DNA of 37,410 nucleotides from a bacterium (GTDB lineage Bacteria > UBP14 > UBA6098 > JAFGQG01), in NCBI GenBank assembly GCA_016935765.1, contig JAFGQG010000015.1, positions 1 to 37,410 of the forward strand. Direction: 5' to 3'. Below, piece by piece: positions 31,517 through 37,410 of the stretch. Positions within the stretch are counted from its first letter, which is position 1. The number at the start of each line of letters is the position of its first letter. A program made the position numbers and the translations under genes. The notes beneath the pieces were generated by a model. It had not been told where the DNA came from and searched no databases. It saw nothing but the letters and a program-made list of their open reading frames with translations.

Positions 31517-31536
31517 TTAATACCTTTTCTGATTCC

Positions 31537-32328
31537 CTACTCGATTATCGTGAACCAGAAGTAGAAGAACGGGAAGAGGAGTACTATGGAGTCGAAGAAG
31601 TCGAGAAAACCGCCGTGTCCGGGCAGGAATGGCGAAGCATCCTTGACCCCCGCCTCTCTCTTTATCTTGGATTCGAAGAGGTCGCCAATCTGCCCTATTA
31701 TCCCACCGAGGAAGGCAAGCGGAATGGCGTTTTTCATGGATATCGGAGAGAACAAACCGTAACACACTCCAACTATCAAGGCGCCTGCTACACCGGAAAT
31801 GCTGCCCACTACCGTTTTCCCCGGGCTTATGCTCGGCGCCAGCTTTCGTTTCCCCCACCAGATACCGCCGAAGTAAGCGAAGGTATCAAGAGTCCACGCC
31901 AGCACGAGTGGGAAGTAGAGATAAGCTCTCCCCAGGAACCGCAGTTTTATCCCGAAGTAAGGCAGAAAGGCGTAGGTCAGCATCACCAGGATTATCCTGC
32001 CTACCCTGACCGTAACGTCCGGATCGCCCTTGCGTGGTATCTCCAGAATCATGATGCCGAATAAAAAGGTCGCTATTACGGGTATCAGCAGATCGTTCAT
32101 CTCACAATAGAACATTATTCCCGCCCATATCGAAAAGAGGAACACCAAGATTTTCTCGGACAGCTTAAATTTGAATTCAGGGAATCGCAGGTACTCGAGA
32201 GTCATGGCGAGGGTTATCAAGTAGAAAAGCAACAGGTTATAGATCCCTCCAAGCCAAATGAGAACAATCATTAATGGACCGAAGGTAAAAGCAACCGCGA
32301 TCCGTTTTTTCAGGTTAGTTGTCATCAA
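31537..32328 (-). CDS. cdsA: Phosphatidate cytidylyltransferase
   Basis: A 263-residue integral membrane enzyme that makes CDP-diacylglycerol from phosphatidate and CTP, the branch point of phospholipid synthesis. About seven membrane segments are seen. The C-terminal signature is clear: SKIKREAGVKDASPFLPGHG, then GFLDFFDSI. The usual LDRxDS arginine is replaced (LDFFDS), a mild deviation also seen in distant family members. TFAYFGGIWWGKRKLAPSISPGKTVVGSISG is another conserved part. The first ATG overlaps the rodA stop by four bases (ATGA), so the two are coupled. It closes the envelope operon, linking peptidoglycan elongation with lipid supply. Confidence 0.93.
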   Translation of the reverse strand: MMTTNLKKRIAVAFTFGPLMIVLIWLGGIYNLLLFYLITLAMTLEYLRFPEFKFKLSEKILVFLFSIWAGIMFYCEMNDLLIPVIATFLFGIMILEIPRKGDPDVTVRVGRIILVMLTYAFLPYFGIKLRFLGRAYLYFPLVLAWTLDTFAYFGGIWWGKRKLAPSISPGKTVVGSISGVAGALIVGVCYGLFSPISMKNAIPLAFLGGIIGQIGDLFESKIKREAGVKDASPFLPGHGGFLDFFDSIVLLFPFFYFWFTIIE

Positions 32329-33515
32329 TACTCCAGTCTGTGGTAAAATATATTAAGCGCCAGACCAATCATGGAAATAAAAACAACGAGAGATGTTCCG
32401 CCGTAGCTGATGAAGGGAAGCGGCAACCCGGTCACGGGCATTATTCCGGCGGTTACTCCTACGTTTACGAAGGTTTGGGTGAAGATAATAGCCATTACTC
32501 CTGTACATACGAGTTTCCCGAACGGGTTTCGGCATTCGATGGTTATCTTTGTAATCCGGTATAGCAGGAGCAGGAACAGGCTCAGGACCAGCAATTCCCC
32601 GAGCAGTCCGAATTGCTCCCCCAGCGTGGCGAAAATGAAATCAGTAGCCTTCGCTGGAAGGAAAGCGAACTTCGTCTGGGTACCGGAGAGGAAGCCCTTT
32701 CCGAACAAGCCCCCTGAACCGAGAGCGATCTTCGATTGTATAAGCTGATAACCTGCTCCAAAGGGGTCTCTTCCCGGGTCCAGGAAAACCAATATTCTCT
32801 CCTGCTGATATTCATGCAGCCTGTTCCAGATGACCGGAGTGAAGATACCGACCAGAAGGTTAATTACTGTTGTAATGACAGTAACCCTGATCTGTGGCTT
32901 GGACAGAAGCAGGACCGCTACGAGTATTCCGAAATAGACCGCCCAGGCTATCCAGTGGAAAGCGAACAGGAGTGATAATATCGGGGACGCGACGATGAAC
33001 AAATACAATGGTTTAACTCCTGCCACAAAAAGCACGAAGAATGTAATAACCACGAAAACCAGACCAGTGCCGAGATCCGGCTGCTTGACTACAAGGATAA
33101 AAGGGAACACCGTTAGTGCAACACATACGGCGAGGAATTTCACTGAGTTGAGGTCTTTTTTTCTATCGACTGCGAACCTTGCCAGAATGAATATAAGCGC
33201 CAGTTTAGCTATTTCAGAGGGCTGGAATTTGATGAATCCCAGGTTAAGCCACCGGTCAACATCCCCGGGCTGAAACAGCAATATGAATAGCACCAGACAG
33301 GCGATGCCATAATAGTAATACGACAGGAGGTAATGGATTTTCAGGGGTATGAGCATTGCCGCAGCCATAGCGATCACTCCGACCACCAGGAACATACTCT
33401 GTTTCTGGTAAAGTTGTAACTGTGATGAAGGGTATGTAGCGCTGTAGACTATTATAATACCGATGACAGCTAGTGCGAGAGTGGTGAGTATCAATGTGAA
33501 ATCAAAATGTCGCAT
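32325..33515 (-). CDS. rodA: Rod-shape peptidoglycan polymerase RodA
   Basis: A 396-residue SEDS-family membrane glycosyltransferase that polymerises lipid II during cell elongation, working with PBP2. Ten membrane segments fit the family. Conserved stretches include RWLNLGFIKFQPSEIAKLAL (about 88-107), VKQPDLGTGLVF (about 143-154), the catalytic Asp-containing loop region FLDPGRDPFGAGYQLIQSKI, and TGLPLPFISYGGTSLV near the end. The start overlaps the end of mrdA by 14 bases and its stop overlaps the cdsA start, so mrdA-rodA-cdsA are translationally coupled. SEDS catalytic importance of the Asp is family knowledge, not tested here. Confidence 0.96.
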   Translation of the reverse strand: MRHFDFTLILTTLALAVIGIIIVYSATYPSSQLQLYQKQSMFLVVGVIAMAAAMLIPLKIHYLLSYYYYGIACLVLFILLFQPGDVDRWLNLGFIKFQPSEIAKLALIFILARFAVDRKKDLNSVKFLAVCVALTVFPFILVVKQPDLGTGLVFVVITFFVLFVAGVKPLYLFIVASPILSLLFAFHWIAWAVYFGILVAVLLLSKPQIRVTVITTVINLLVGIFTPVIWNRLHEYQQERILVFLDPGRDPFGAGYQLIQSKIALGSGGLFGKGFLSGTQTKFAFLPAKATDFIFATLGEQFGLLGELLVLSLFLLLLYRITKITIECRNPFGKLVCTGVMAIIFTQTFVNVGVTAGIMPVTGLPLPFISYGGTSLVVFISMIGLALNIFYHRLEY

Positions 33516-35280
33516 ACTGTGTTTGCTCCCTGTGAAAGAAATAATCCATGAACAACCTGCTTAAATAGGCGATTGCGCCGCCCGAGCCGGCATTTTCAAC
33601 GATAATGACCACTGCTACCTGTGGATCATAGGCAGGCGCGTATCCAACAAACCACGCGTGGCTTTTCTGGCCGTGAGGGACCTGCGCGGTGCCTGTTTTG
33701 CCAGCAACCAGCACATCTTCCATATAGGCTCCTGCGCCCGTGCCCCATCTTCCGTTCACCGCTTCGACCAGTCCCTGCTGCACCGTCGTGATAGCTTGAT
33801 CGCTGAATGGCAGCATACCAACTATCTGCGGCTTGCTTCTCTTCGGTCTTCCAAACGGAGGCTCGATTCTCTTCACGAGCTGAGGCTTGAATACCTTGCC
33901 TCCGTTCGCTACCGCGCATACGAATTGAGCGACTTGTATTGGCGTTACCAATATTTCTCCCTGCCCGATAGCGAGGTTAAGCACAACACCATAGCCCCAA
34001 CCTCTCCTTCCGTATCTCATGTTATAGTAATCCCTATCCGGAATGAAACCATCCATCTCCGGGGTTATTTCAATACCGGTTGGAACTCCGAACCTGCATT
34101 TTTTTGTATATTCCGACCACTCATCGAGACCTAGTCTTAATCCAAGTTGGTAAAAATAGATATCACATGACTGCGAGATAGCGTTCAGGAGGTCCAGCTT
34201 GCCGTGCCCGGATGATAACCAGCATCGGAAGTACCTGTCTCCGTACCATATACTTCCGTGACAGGGTTCGAGTTTACTGGCGGCGTTCACGTATCCCTTG
34301 TCAATCGCGGCTGAAGCAGTTATGATCTTGAACACTGATGCCGGGGGATAGGTTCCCTGCACACACCGGTTAAGCATGGGATGAACATTCACGTCGCTAA
34401 GTCTCTCCCAGACACTGTCCGATATGGTCGAGGAGAAAAGATTCAGGTCGAAATTCGGCTTGCTGACCATAGCGAGAACCTCTCCGCTTTGTGGATCCAT
34501 TGCTATGAACGCTCCCCTTTGGACCGGGGCGAAAATAGATTCCGCAACCATCTGCAACGGTGTATCTATGGTCAGCCAGACATTCGCGCCGGATTGCGCT
34601 GGGTAGTCAAATTTATCATCAACAGAACCAACCACCTCTCCGCTGACCTTTACTTCCAGGTATTTTACGCCATCCCTTCCACGAAGGACATTATCCATAG
34701 ACTTCTCAACCCCCTGTTTCCCCAGCCAATCACCTGCTTTGAAACCTTCAACATACTTTTCCCGTAATTCCCCTACCGAGATCTCTCCTATGTATCCAAG
34801 AACATGACAGGCTAAATTCTTATATGGATATACTCTTATAGGATCAACTTCATAGACCACTCCGGGGAAATCCAGGTTTTTCTCCTCCAGGATCGAAACG
34901 GTCTCGAAGTTCACAAGCCTCTTAATGGGTATCGGGTCGTACGTCTGGAACTCGTATTTTTTGAATCTCTCCAGGATGTAATCATCTTCGATTTCAAGCA
35001 GGCTTGCCAATCTTTCAAGCAGTTCGGGTTTGGGGTCGAATTCGAACGGCAGGATCGATACAGTGTATGTCGGATAATTCAATATCAAGGGCGTGCCGTT
35101 CCTATCGAGAATCGCGCCGCGTGTGGATTTCTGTTTCATTACTCTTATCCGGTTCTCCTCCGACAACCTGTAGTAGTAGTCGTATTTAACCACTTGAAGC
35201 AGGTAAAGTTTAAACGCAAGGATCAAAAACGCGCTTATAAATATCACCAGTATGATCTTGTTTAACTTCTTCGGTTCCAT
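33502..35280 (-). CDS. mrdA: Penicillin-binding protein 2 (elongasome transpeptidase)
   Basis: A 592-residue class B PBP that cross-links peptidoglycan and activates RodA. One N-terminal membrane anchor (about 9-30) precedes a pedestal (about 50-230; RGAILDRNGTPL at 54-65). The transpeptidase domain (about 235-590) contains the three active-site motifs: SVFK (S315, K318), SCD (371-373) and KTGT (528-531). The stretch CHGSIWYGDRYFRCWLSSGH (340-359) resembles the region that carries a zinc site in Escherichia coli PBP2, though ligand identity is not certain here. It lies 39 bases after mreD and overlaps rodA by 14 bases. Length and motif order are typical and no truncation is seen. Confidence 0.96.
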   Translation of the reverse strand: MEPKKLNKIILVIFISAFLILAFKLYLLQVVKYDYYYRLSEENRIRVMKQKSTRGAILDRNGTPLILNYPTYTVSILPFEFDPKPELLERLASLLEIEDDYILERFKKYEFQTYDPIPIKRLVNFETVSILEEKNLDFPGVVYEVDPIRVYPYKNLACHVLGYIGEISVGELREKYVEGFKAGDWLGKQGVEKSMDNVLRGRDGVKYLEVKVSGEVVGSVDDKFDYPAQSGANVWLTIDTPLQMVAESIFAPVQRGAFIAMDPQSGEVLAMVSKPNFDLNLFSSTISDSVWERLSDVNVHPMLNRCVQGTYPPASVFKIITASAAIDKGYVNAASKLEPCHGSIWYGDRYFRCWLSSGHGKLDLLNAISQSCDIYFYQLGLRLGLDEWSEYTKKCRFGVPTGIEITPEMDGFIPDRDYYNMRYGRRGWGYGVVLNLAIGQGEILVTPIQVAQFVCAVANGGKVFKPQLVKRIEPPFGRPKRSKPQIVGMLPFSDQAITTVQQGLVEAVNGRWGTGAGAYMEDVLVAGKTGTAQVPHGQKSHAWFVGYAPAYDPQVAVVIIVENAGSGGAIAYLSRLFMDYFFHREQTQYATF

Positions 35281-35319
35281 ATATTATTCAATATAATGGA
35301 AATAAATTTAAATCAAGGG

Positions 35320-35823
35320 TTAAATATCCTGTTCCATAGAAATACTTGACCTCAGGGTCAACATTTTTCGTTTCTGCCAGATGAAATGTATGATGAAGCA
35401 TACCATTCCAGTATATATACTGCCCGGGAGAATATATCTCCAGAGTACGTATGTGATGGGTACTCCCTGTGAGTTGAAAACAAAGTATATTATTCTCTCA
35501 ATCAAGCTAACGCAGGCAGCGAGAATGCCGATATTAACGGATTTTTTGCTGTTAAGCGATGGAAATACATTTGTGATAATCATAGCGCTGGTCGCTTTGG
35601 AGGCGATGAACGCTCCCAGGGTAAAGGGTTGGAATGAATCCAACATGAAACCGGCAGCAGCAGCCCAGAATATCAGGCTTACCGGTCCCATCTTGGAGGT
35701 GAGGAGTATCAGAAACATAATGATAAAATCGATTTCAATTCCCGCGATATCGGTTGCTTCAGCCAACACGAACTGAATAATTACAGCGACAAAAATAAGT
35801 ATTATAAATAAGAAAGTTCTCAT
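35320..35823 (-). CDS. mreD: Rod shape-determining protein MreD
   Basis: A 167-residue integral membrane protein with five to six membrane segments, partner of MreC in the elongasome. The open frame extends upstream to 35910, overlapping mreC, but the ATG at 35823 has GGAG six bases before it and gives a typical MreD start directly with a membrane segment (MRTFLFIILIFVAVIIQFVL). It lies 22 bases after the mreC stop. Typical features are IDFIIMFLILLTSKMGPVSL and GFMLDSFQPFTLGAF (acidic residue and Gly in the second segment). I therefore prefer the shorter form. Confidence 0.9.
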   Translation of the reverse strand: MRTFLFIILIFVAVIIQFVLAEATDIAGIEIDFIIMFLILLTSKMGPVSLIFWAAAAGFMLDSFQPFTLGAFIASKATSAMIITNVFPSLNSKKSVNIGILAACVSLIERIIYFVFNSQGVPITYVLWRYILPGSIYTGMVCFIIHFIWQKRKMLTLRSSISMEQDI

Positions 35824-35845
35824 TTCAGCTCCACGCGGTTCATTA

Positions 35846-36646
35846 TCAAAAATCCACATCCTTTTCGGGAAGCAGTATGAAGACTTCTTCCACTTTATTG
35901 GGGTCCGCATAAGGTATCACATCGATGGTTTTGAAGAGTTTATCCTTGGGATTTTCTACACGGTGTATCACGCCGATCTTCAATCCTTTGGGGAAAACGG
36001 GTCCATATCCGGACGAGATTACAACATCTCCCACAGAAGCGTTTTCGGTTATTGGCACTCCAACCATTTCCAGAAAGCCGCCCTCCTTCCATTGCACGAT
36101 TCCCACCACCCTGGTCTGGGCATCCATAGCGCTGACCTTGAAATTTCGGTCGAATATAGGCTGAATGTAAGAGGCGCGTGAAAGTGTCTCTATGACCTTA
36201 CCTACTATACCTTCCCTTACGATAACCGGAGTGTTCGGTCTTACACCATCCAGGGTTCCGACATTCACCATTATATGAGAAGGTTCCCTCAAAGAACCTT
36301 TGCCTATTACTTCTCCAAGAATCGTTTCGAAAGTTACTTTCTTCTTGAAATTAAGCAGCTCCCGCAACCTTTCATTCTCTCTTCTCTCCTCCTCGAGAAG
36401 GTCGATCTCCAGGGATAGCTTGGTTACTTTATGCCTCAATGTCAGATTTTCATCATGGTATTTTTTCAAATCATCTATCATCAGTACCAGTTGTTCGAAA
36501 GGATAGAATATAGTCGATTGGAAGATTTCACCAATTTGGTGCTTTACCCCTATCTTCAGGTTGAACAGTATAATGGAAAGGATAAATATAATCAACCATA
36601 TTAAAAGACTATGGTTGCCCTTGATTTTTTCCAGAACGAAGTGCAT
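35846..36646 (-). CDS. mreC: Rod shape-determining protein MreC
   Basis: A 266-residue inner-membrane protein with a periplasmic domain that organises the elongasome. It has an N-terminal membrane anchor (about 14-30), a coiled coil (about 55-95, HDENLTLRHKVTKLSLEIDL then LEEERREN) and a beta-rich core. Typical stretches are GEVIGKGS, VREGIVGKVIETLSRASYIQ, VVGIVQWKEGG and GDVVISSGYGPVFPKGLKIG. It follows the EIIA gene by 115 bases. The ribosome site is weak (GGTGA about 11 bases upstream). No mreB is seen within the window; upstream sequence is cut off. Confidence 0.94.
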   Translation of the reverse strand: MHFVLEKIKGNHSLLIWLIIFILSIILFNLKIGVKHQIGEIFQSTIFYPFEQLVLMIDDLKKYHDENLTLRHKVTKLSLEIDLLEEERRENERLRELLNFKKKVTFETILGEVIGKGSLREPSHIMVNVGTLDGVRPNTPVIVREGIVGKVIETLSRASYIQPIFDRNFKVSAMDAQTRVVGIVQWKEGGFLEMVGVPITENASVGDVVISSGYGPVFPKGLKIGVIHRVENPKDKLFKTIDVIPYADPNKVEEVFILLPEKDVDF

Positions 36647-36761
36647 TTTTCAGAATCACCCACAAGTTAAGCATAAGCGTTTTTCAATTCTTAAAATGAT
36701 CCCCATGCACAACAATTATTTAAACATTGCAGTCTGTTATTGACACAACGTGCAGGATGAA

Positions 36762-37214
36762 TTACTCCCCTCGCAAAATATCAAGTACTTCATGAGGATA
36801 AATAACTTCCATCAGTTTCTCCCTGCTTTCTTTCTCTTTCAATAACAATGACAGTTTCGCTAAAATCGCCAGATGGCTGGTGATCGAATCCTCGGGGGCA
36901 ACTACTACAAAAATGGAGTGAACGGGTCTATTATCAAATGCATTATATTCGATACCCTTCACCGATTTACCATAGGCGAGTATTATGCCTTTAGCCGCAT
37001 CAGTTTTCGCATGGGGAAGCCCTATCCCAAAACCTATACCCGTACTTGCTACACTTTCTCGCTGCGTTAGTGCTTCTAAGACCTCTTCTTTATCAATGAT
37101 GAGGGTGGATTTCGCCATGATCTCCACTAATTCACGAAAAACCTCTTTCTTTGTAGTACCCTTCAAGTCAAGAGAGATTAAATCAGTGCTACTAAACCTC
37201 GTAAGGTCCAACAC
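36762..37214 (-). CDS. PTS fructose/nitrogen-type EIIA domain protein
   Basis: A 150-residue stand-alone EIIA domain of the fructose/PtsN type, a phosphoryl-transfer protein usually phosphorylated on a His. The motif GIGLPHAK (64-70) with H68 is the phosphorylation site. ESVASTGIGFGIGLPHA and the C-terminal SHLAILAKLSLLLK are conserved. No sugar permease domain is present, suggesting a regulatory role. Both GTG (37214) and TTG (37211) are possible starts: AGGAGG ends two bases before the GTG and five before the TTG. It stands 25 bases after a small Trm112-like gene and before mreC, so a link between phosphorelay state and envelope growth is conceivable but not shown. Confidence 0.92.
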   Translation of the reverse strand: MLDLTRFSSTDLISLDLKGTTKKEVFRELVEIMAKSTLIIDKEEVLEALTQRESVASTGIGFGIGLPHAKTDAAKGIILAYGKSVKGIEYNAFDNRPVHSIFVVVAPEDSITSHLAILAKLSLLLKEKESREKLMEVIYPHEVLDILRGE

Positions 37215-37239
37215 GCCCTCCTATTCTATCTTTAATGTT

Positions 37240-37404
37240 TTAATATTTTTCTGCTTCATCTATCAGCATTATCGGAATATCGTCTTTAATATTATATTTT
37301 AACCTGCATTTTTCGCAAACCAGCTTGCTGTTCTCCTGGTCATATTTAAGATCGCCTTTACATTGTGGACAAGCAAGAATATCAAGGAGTTCTTTTCTTA
37401 ACAT
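37240..37404 (-). CDS. Trm112/YcaR-like zinc-ribbon protein
   Basis: A complete 54-residue small protein, reading MLRKELLDILACPQC, then KGDLKYDQ, then CEKCRLKYNIKDDIPIMLID and the end. Two Cys pairs (C12/C15 and C30/C33) form a likely zinc-ribbon. The pattern LDILACPxCKGxL...C..C...YPI.DDIPIML is that of the Trm112/YcaR (UPF0434) family, whose eukaryotic and archaeal members activate methyltransferases. The bacterial role is unclear. Spacing to the EIIA gene is 25 bases, so it belongs to the same operon. It starts only 6 bases from the window edge; no ribosome site can be seen beyond GGAAAA. Confidence 0.9.
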   Translation of the reverse strand: MLRKELLDILACPQCKGDLKYDQENSKLVCEKCRLKYNIKDDIPIMLIDEAEKY

Positions 37405-37410
37405 TTTTCC

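Larger units (their letters stand above)
31135..31536. other. 402-base non-coding region with repeats and a C11 tract
   Basis: Separates the AftB-like gene from the end of the cell-envelope operon. It contains an uninterrupted run of 11 C (31374-31384), a nested inverted repeat at 31390-31435 and, on the minus strand, a CCACAGAGACACAGAGACAC repeat near 31492-31516. The remainder is AT-rich and holds no gene I can support. Confidence 0.7.

Noticed and set aside
31432..32064. Plus-strand open frame of 210 codons over the end of cdsA
   Set aside because: It lies opposite the conserved PGHGG region of cdsA and begins in repeat DNA; composition is a mirror of membrane-protein codons.
1..37410. 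CRISPR array, tRNA, rRNA, insertion sequence or phage genes
   Set aside because: No regular repeat-spacer array, no GGTTCGAATCC-type tRNA arm in a cloverleaf context, and no transposase or integrase was seen on either strand.

Overview
The window looks like a chromosomal piece of a Gram-negative bacterium of the FCB type (Bacteroidetes/Chlorobi/Cloacimonetes/WOR-3-like candidate phyla). The main reason is that six predicted secreted proteins end in the same kind of C-terminal sorting domain as type IX secretion (T9SS) cargo: a YPNPFN strand, then a xIFDINGR strand, then W-P...SGIYLIRV and a terminal (L/I)(Y/L)(L/V)K. The lineage cannot be fixed from this sequence alone. I see no tRNA, rRNA, CRISPR array, transposase or phage gene.

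Layout. Positions 1-5301 (all minus): a threonine aldolase, a secreted metallophosphatase and a GT-C membrane protein with TPRs. Positions 5464-14187 (minus): one giant AT-rich gene for a 2907-residue parallel beta-helix protein built of six homologous modules. Positions 14188-14752: a non-coding mosaic of degenerate and palindromic repeats. Positions 14753-18305 (minus): a likely operon of a secreted transglutaminase-like protein, a Clp1/Grc3-like P-loop kinase and a Nudix hydrolase. Positions 18633-27222 (plus): MATE exporter, C25 (gingipain-family) protease, a translationally coupled DUF5674 pair, an arylsulfotransferase-like secreted protein and a small secreted beta-rich protein. Positions 27316-29425 (minus): AmrS radical SAM enzyme, NusG-II protein, a 60-residue small protein and a Gx transporter, tightly coupled by overlaps. 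Positions 29506-31134 (minus): an AftB-like GT-C enzyme. Positions 31537-37404 (minus): a cell-envelope operon Trm112-like / EIIA / mreC / mreD / mrdA (PBP2) / rodA / cdsA.

How they fit together. The right end is housekeeping: rod-shape peptidoglycan synthesis plus phospholipid precursor synthesis, with a PTS-type EIIA domain and a zinc-ribbon protein at the front. The left and centre form an exported-protein district: six T9SS-type cargo (phosphatase, giant beta-helix, transglutaminase-like, C25 protease, sulfotransferase-like, small beta protein), but no secretion machinery inside the window.

The most unusual signal is at DNA level. The surface loops of the sorting domains repeatedly contain in-frame palindromic DNA. 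An identical 28-nt near-palindrome sits at the same loop of two cargo genes 14 kb apart, and five of six cargo genes carry an inverted repeat in the loop after the FDINGR strand. One of these has the same arm sequence as an inverted repeat in the intergenic mosaic at 14.5 kb. This suggests that mobile or spreading palindromic elements are tolerated, and perhaps fixed, in sorting-domain loops.
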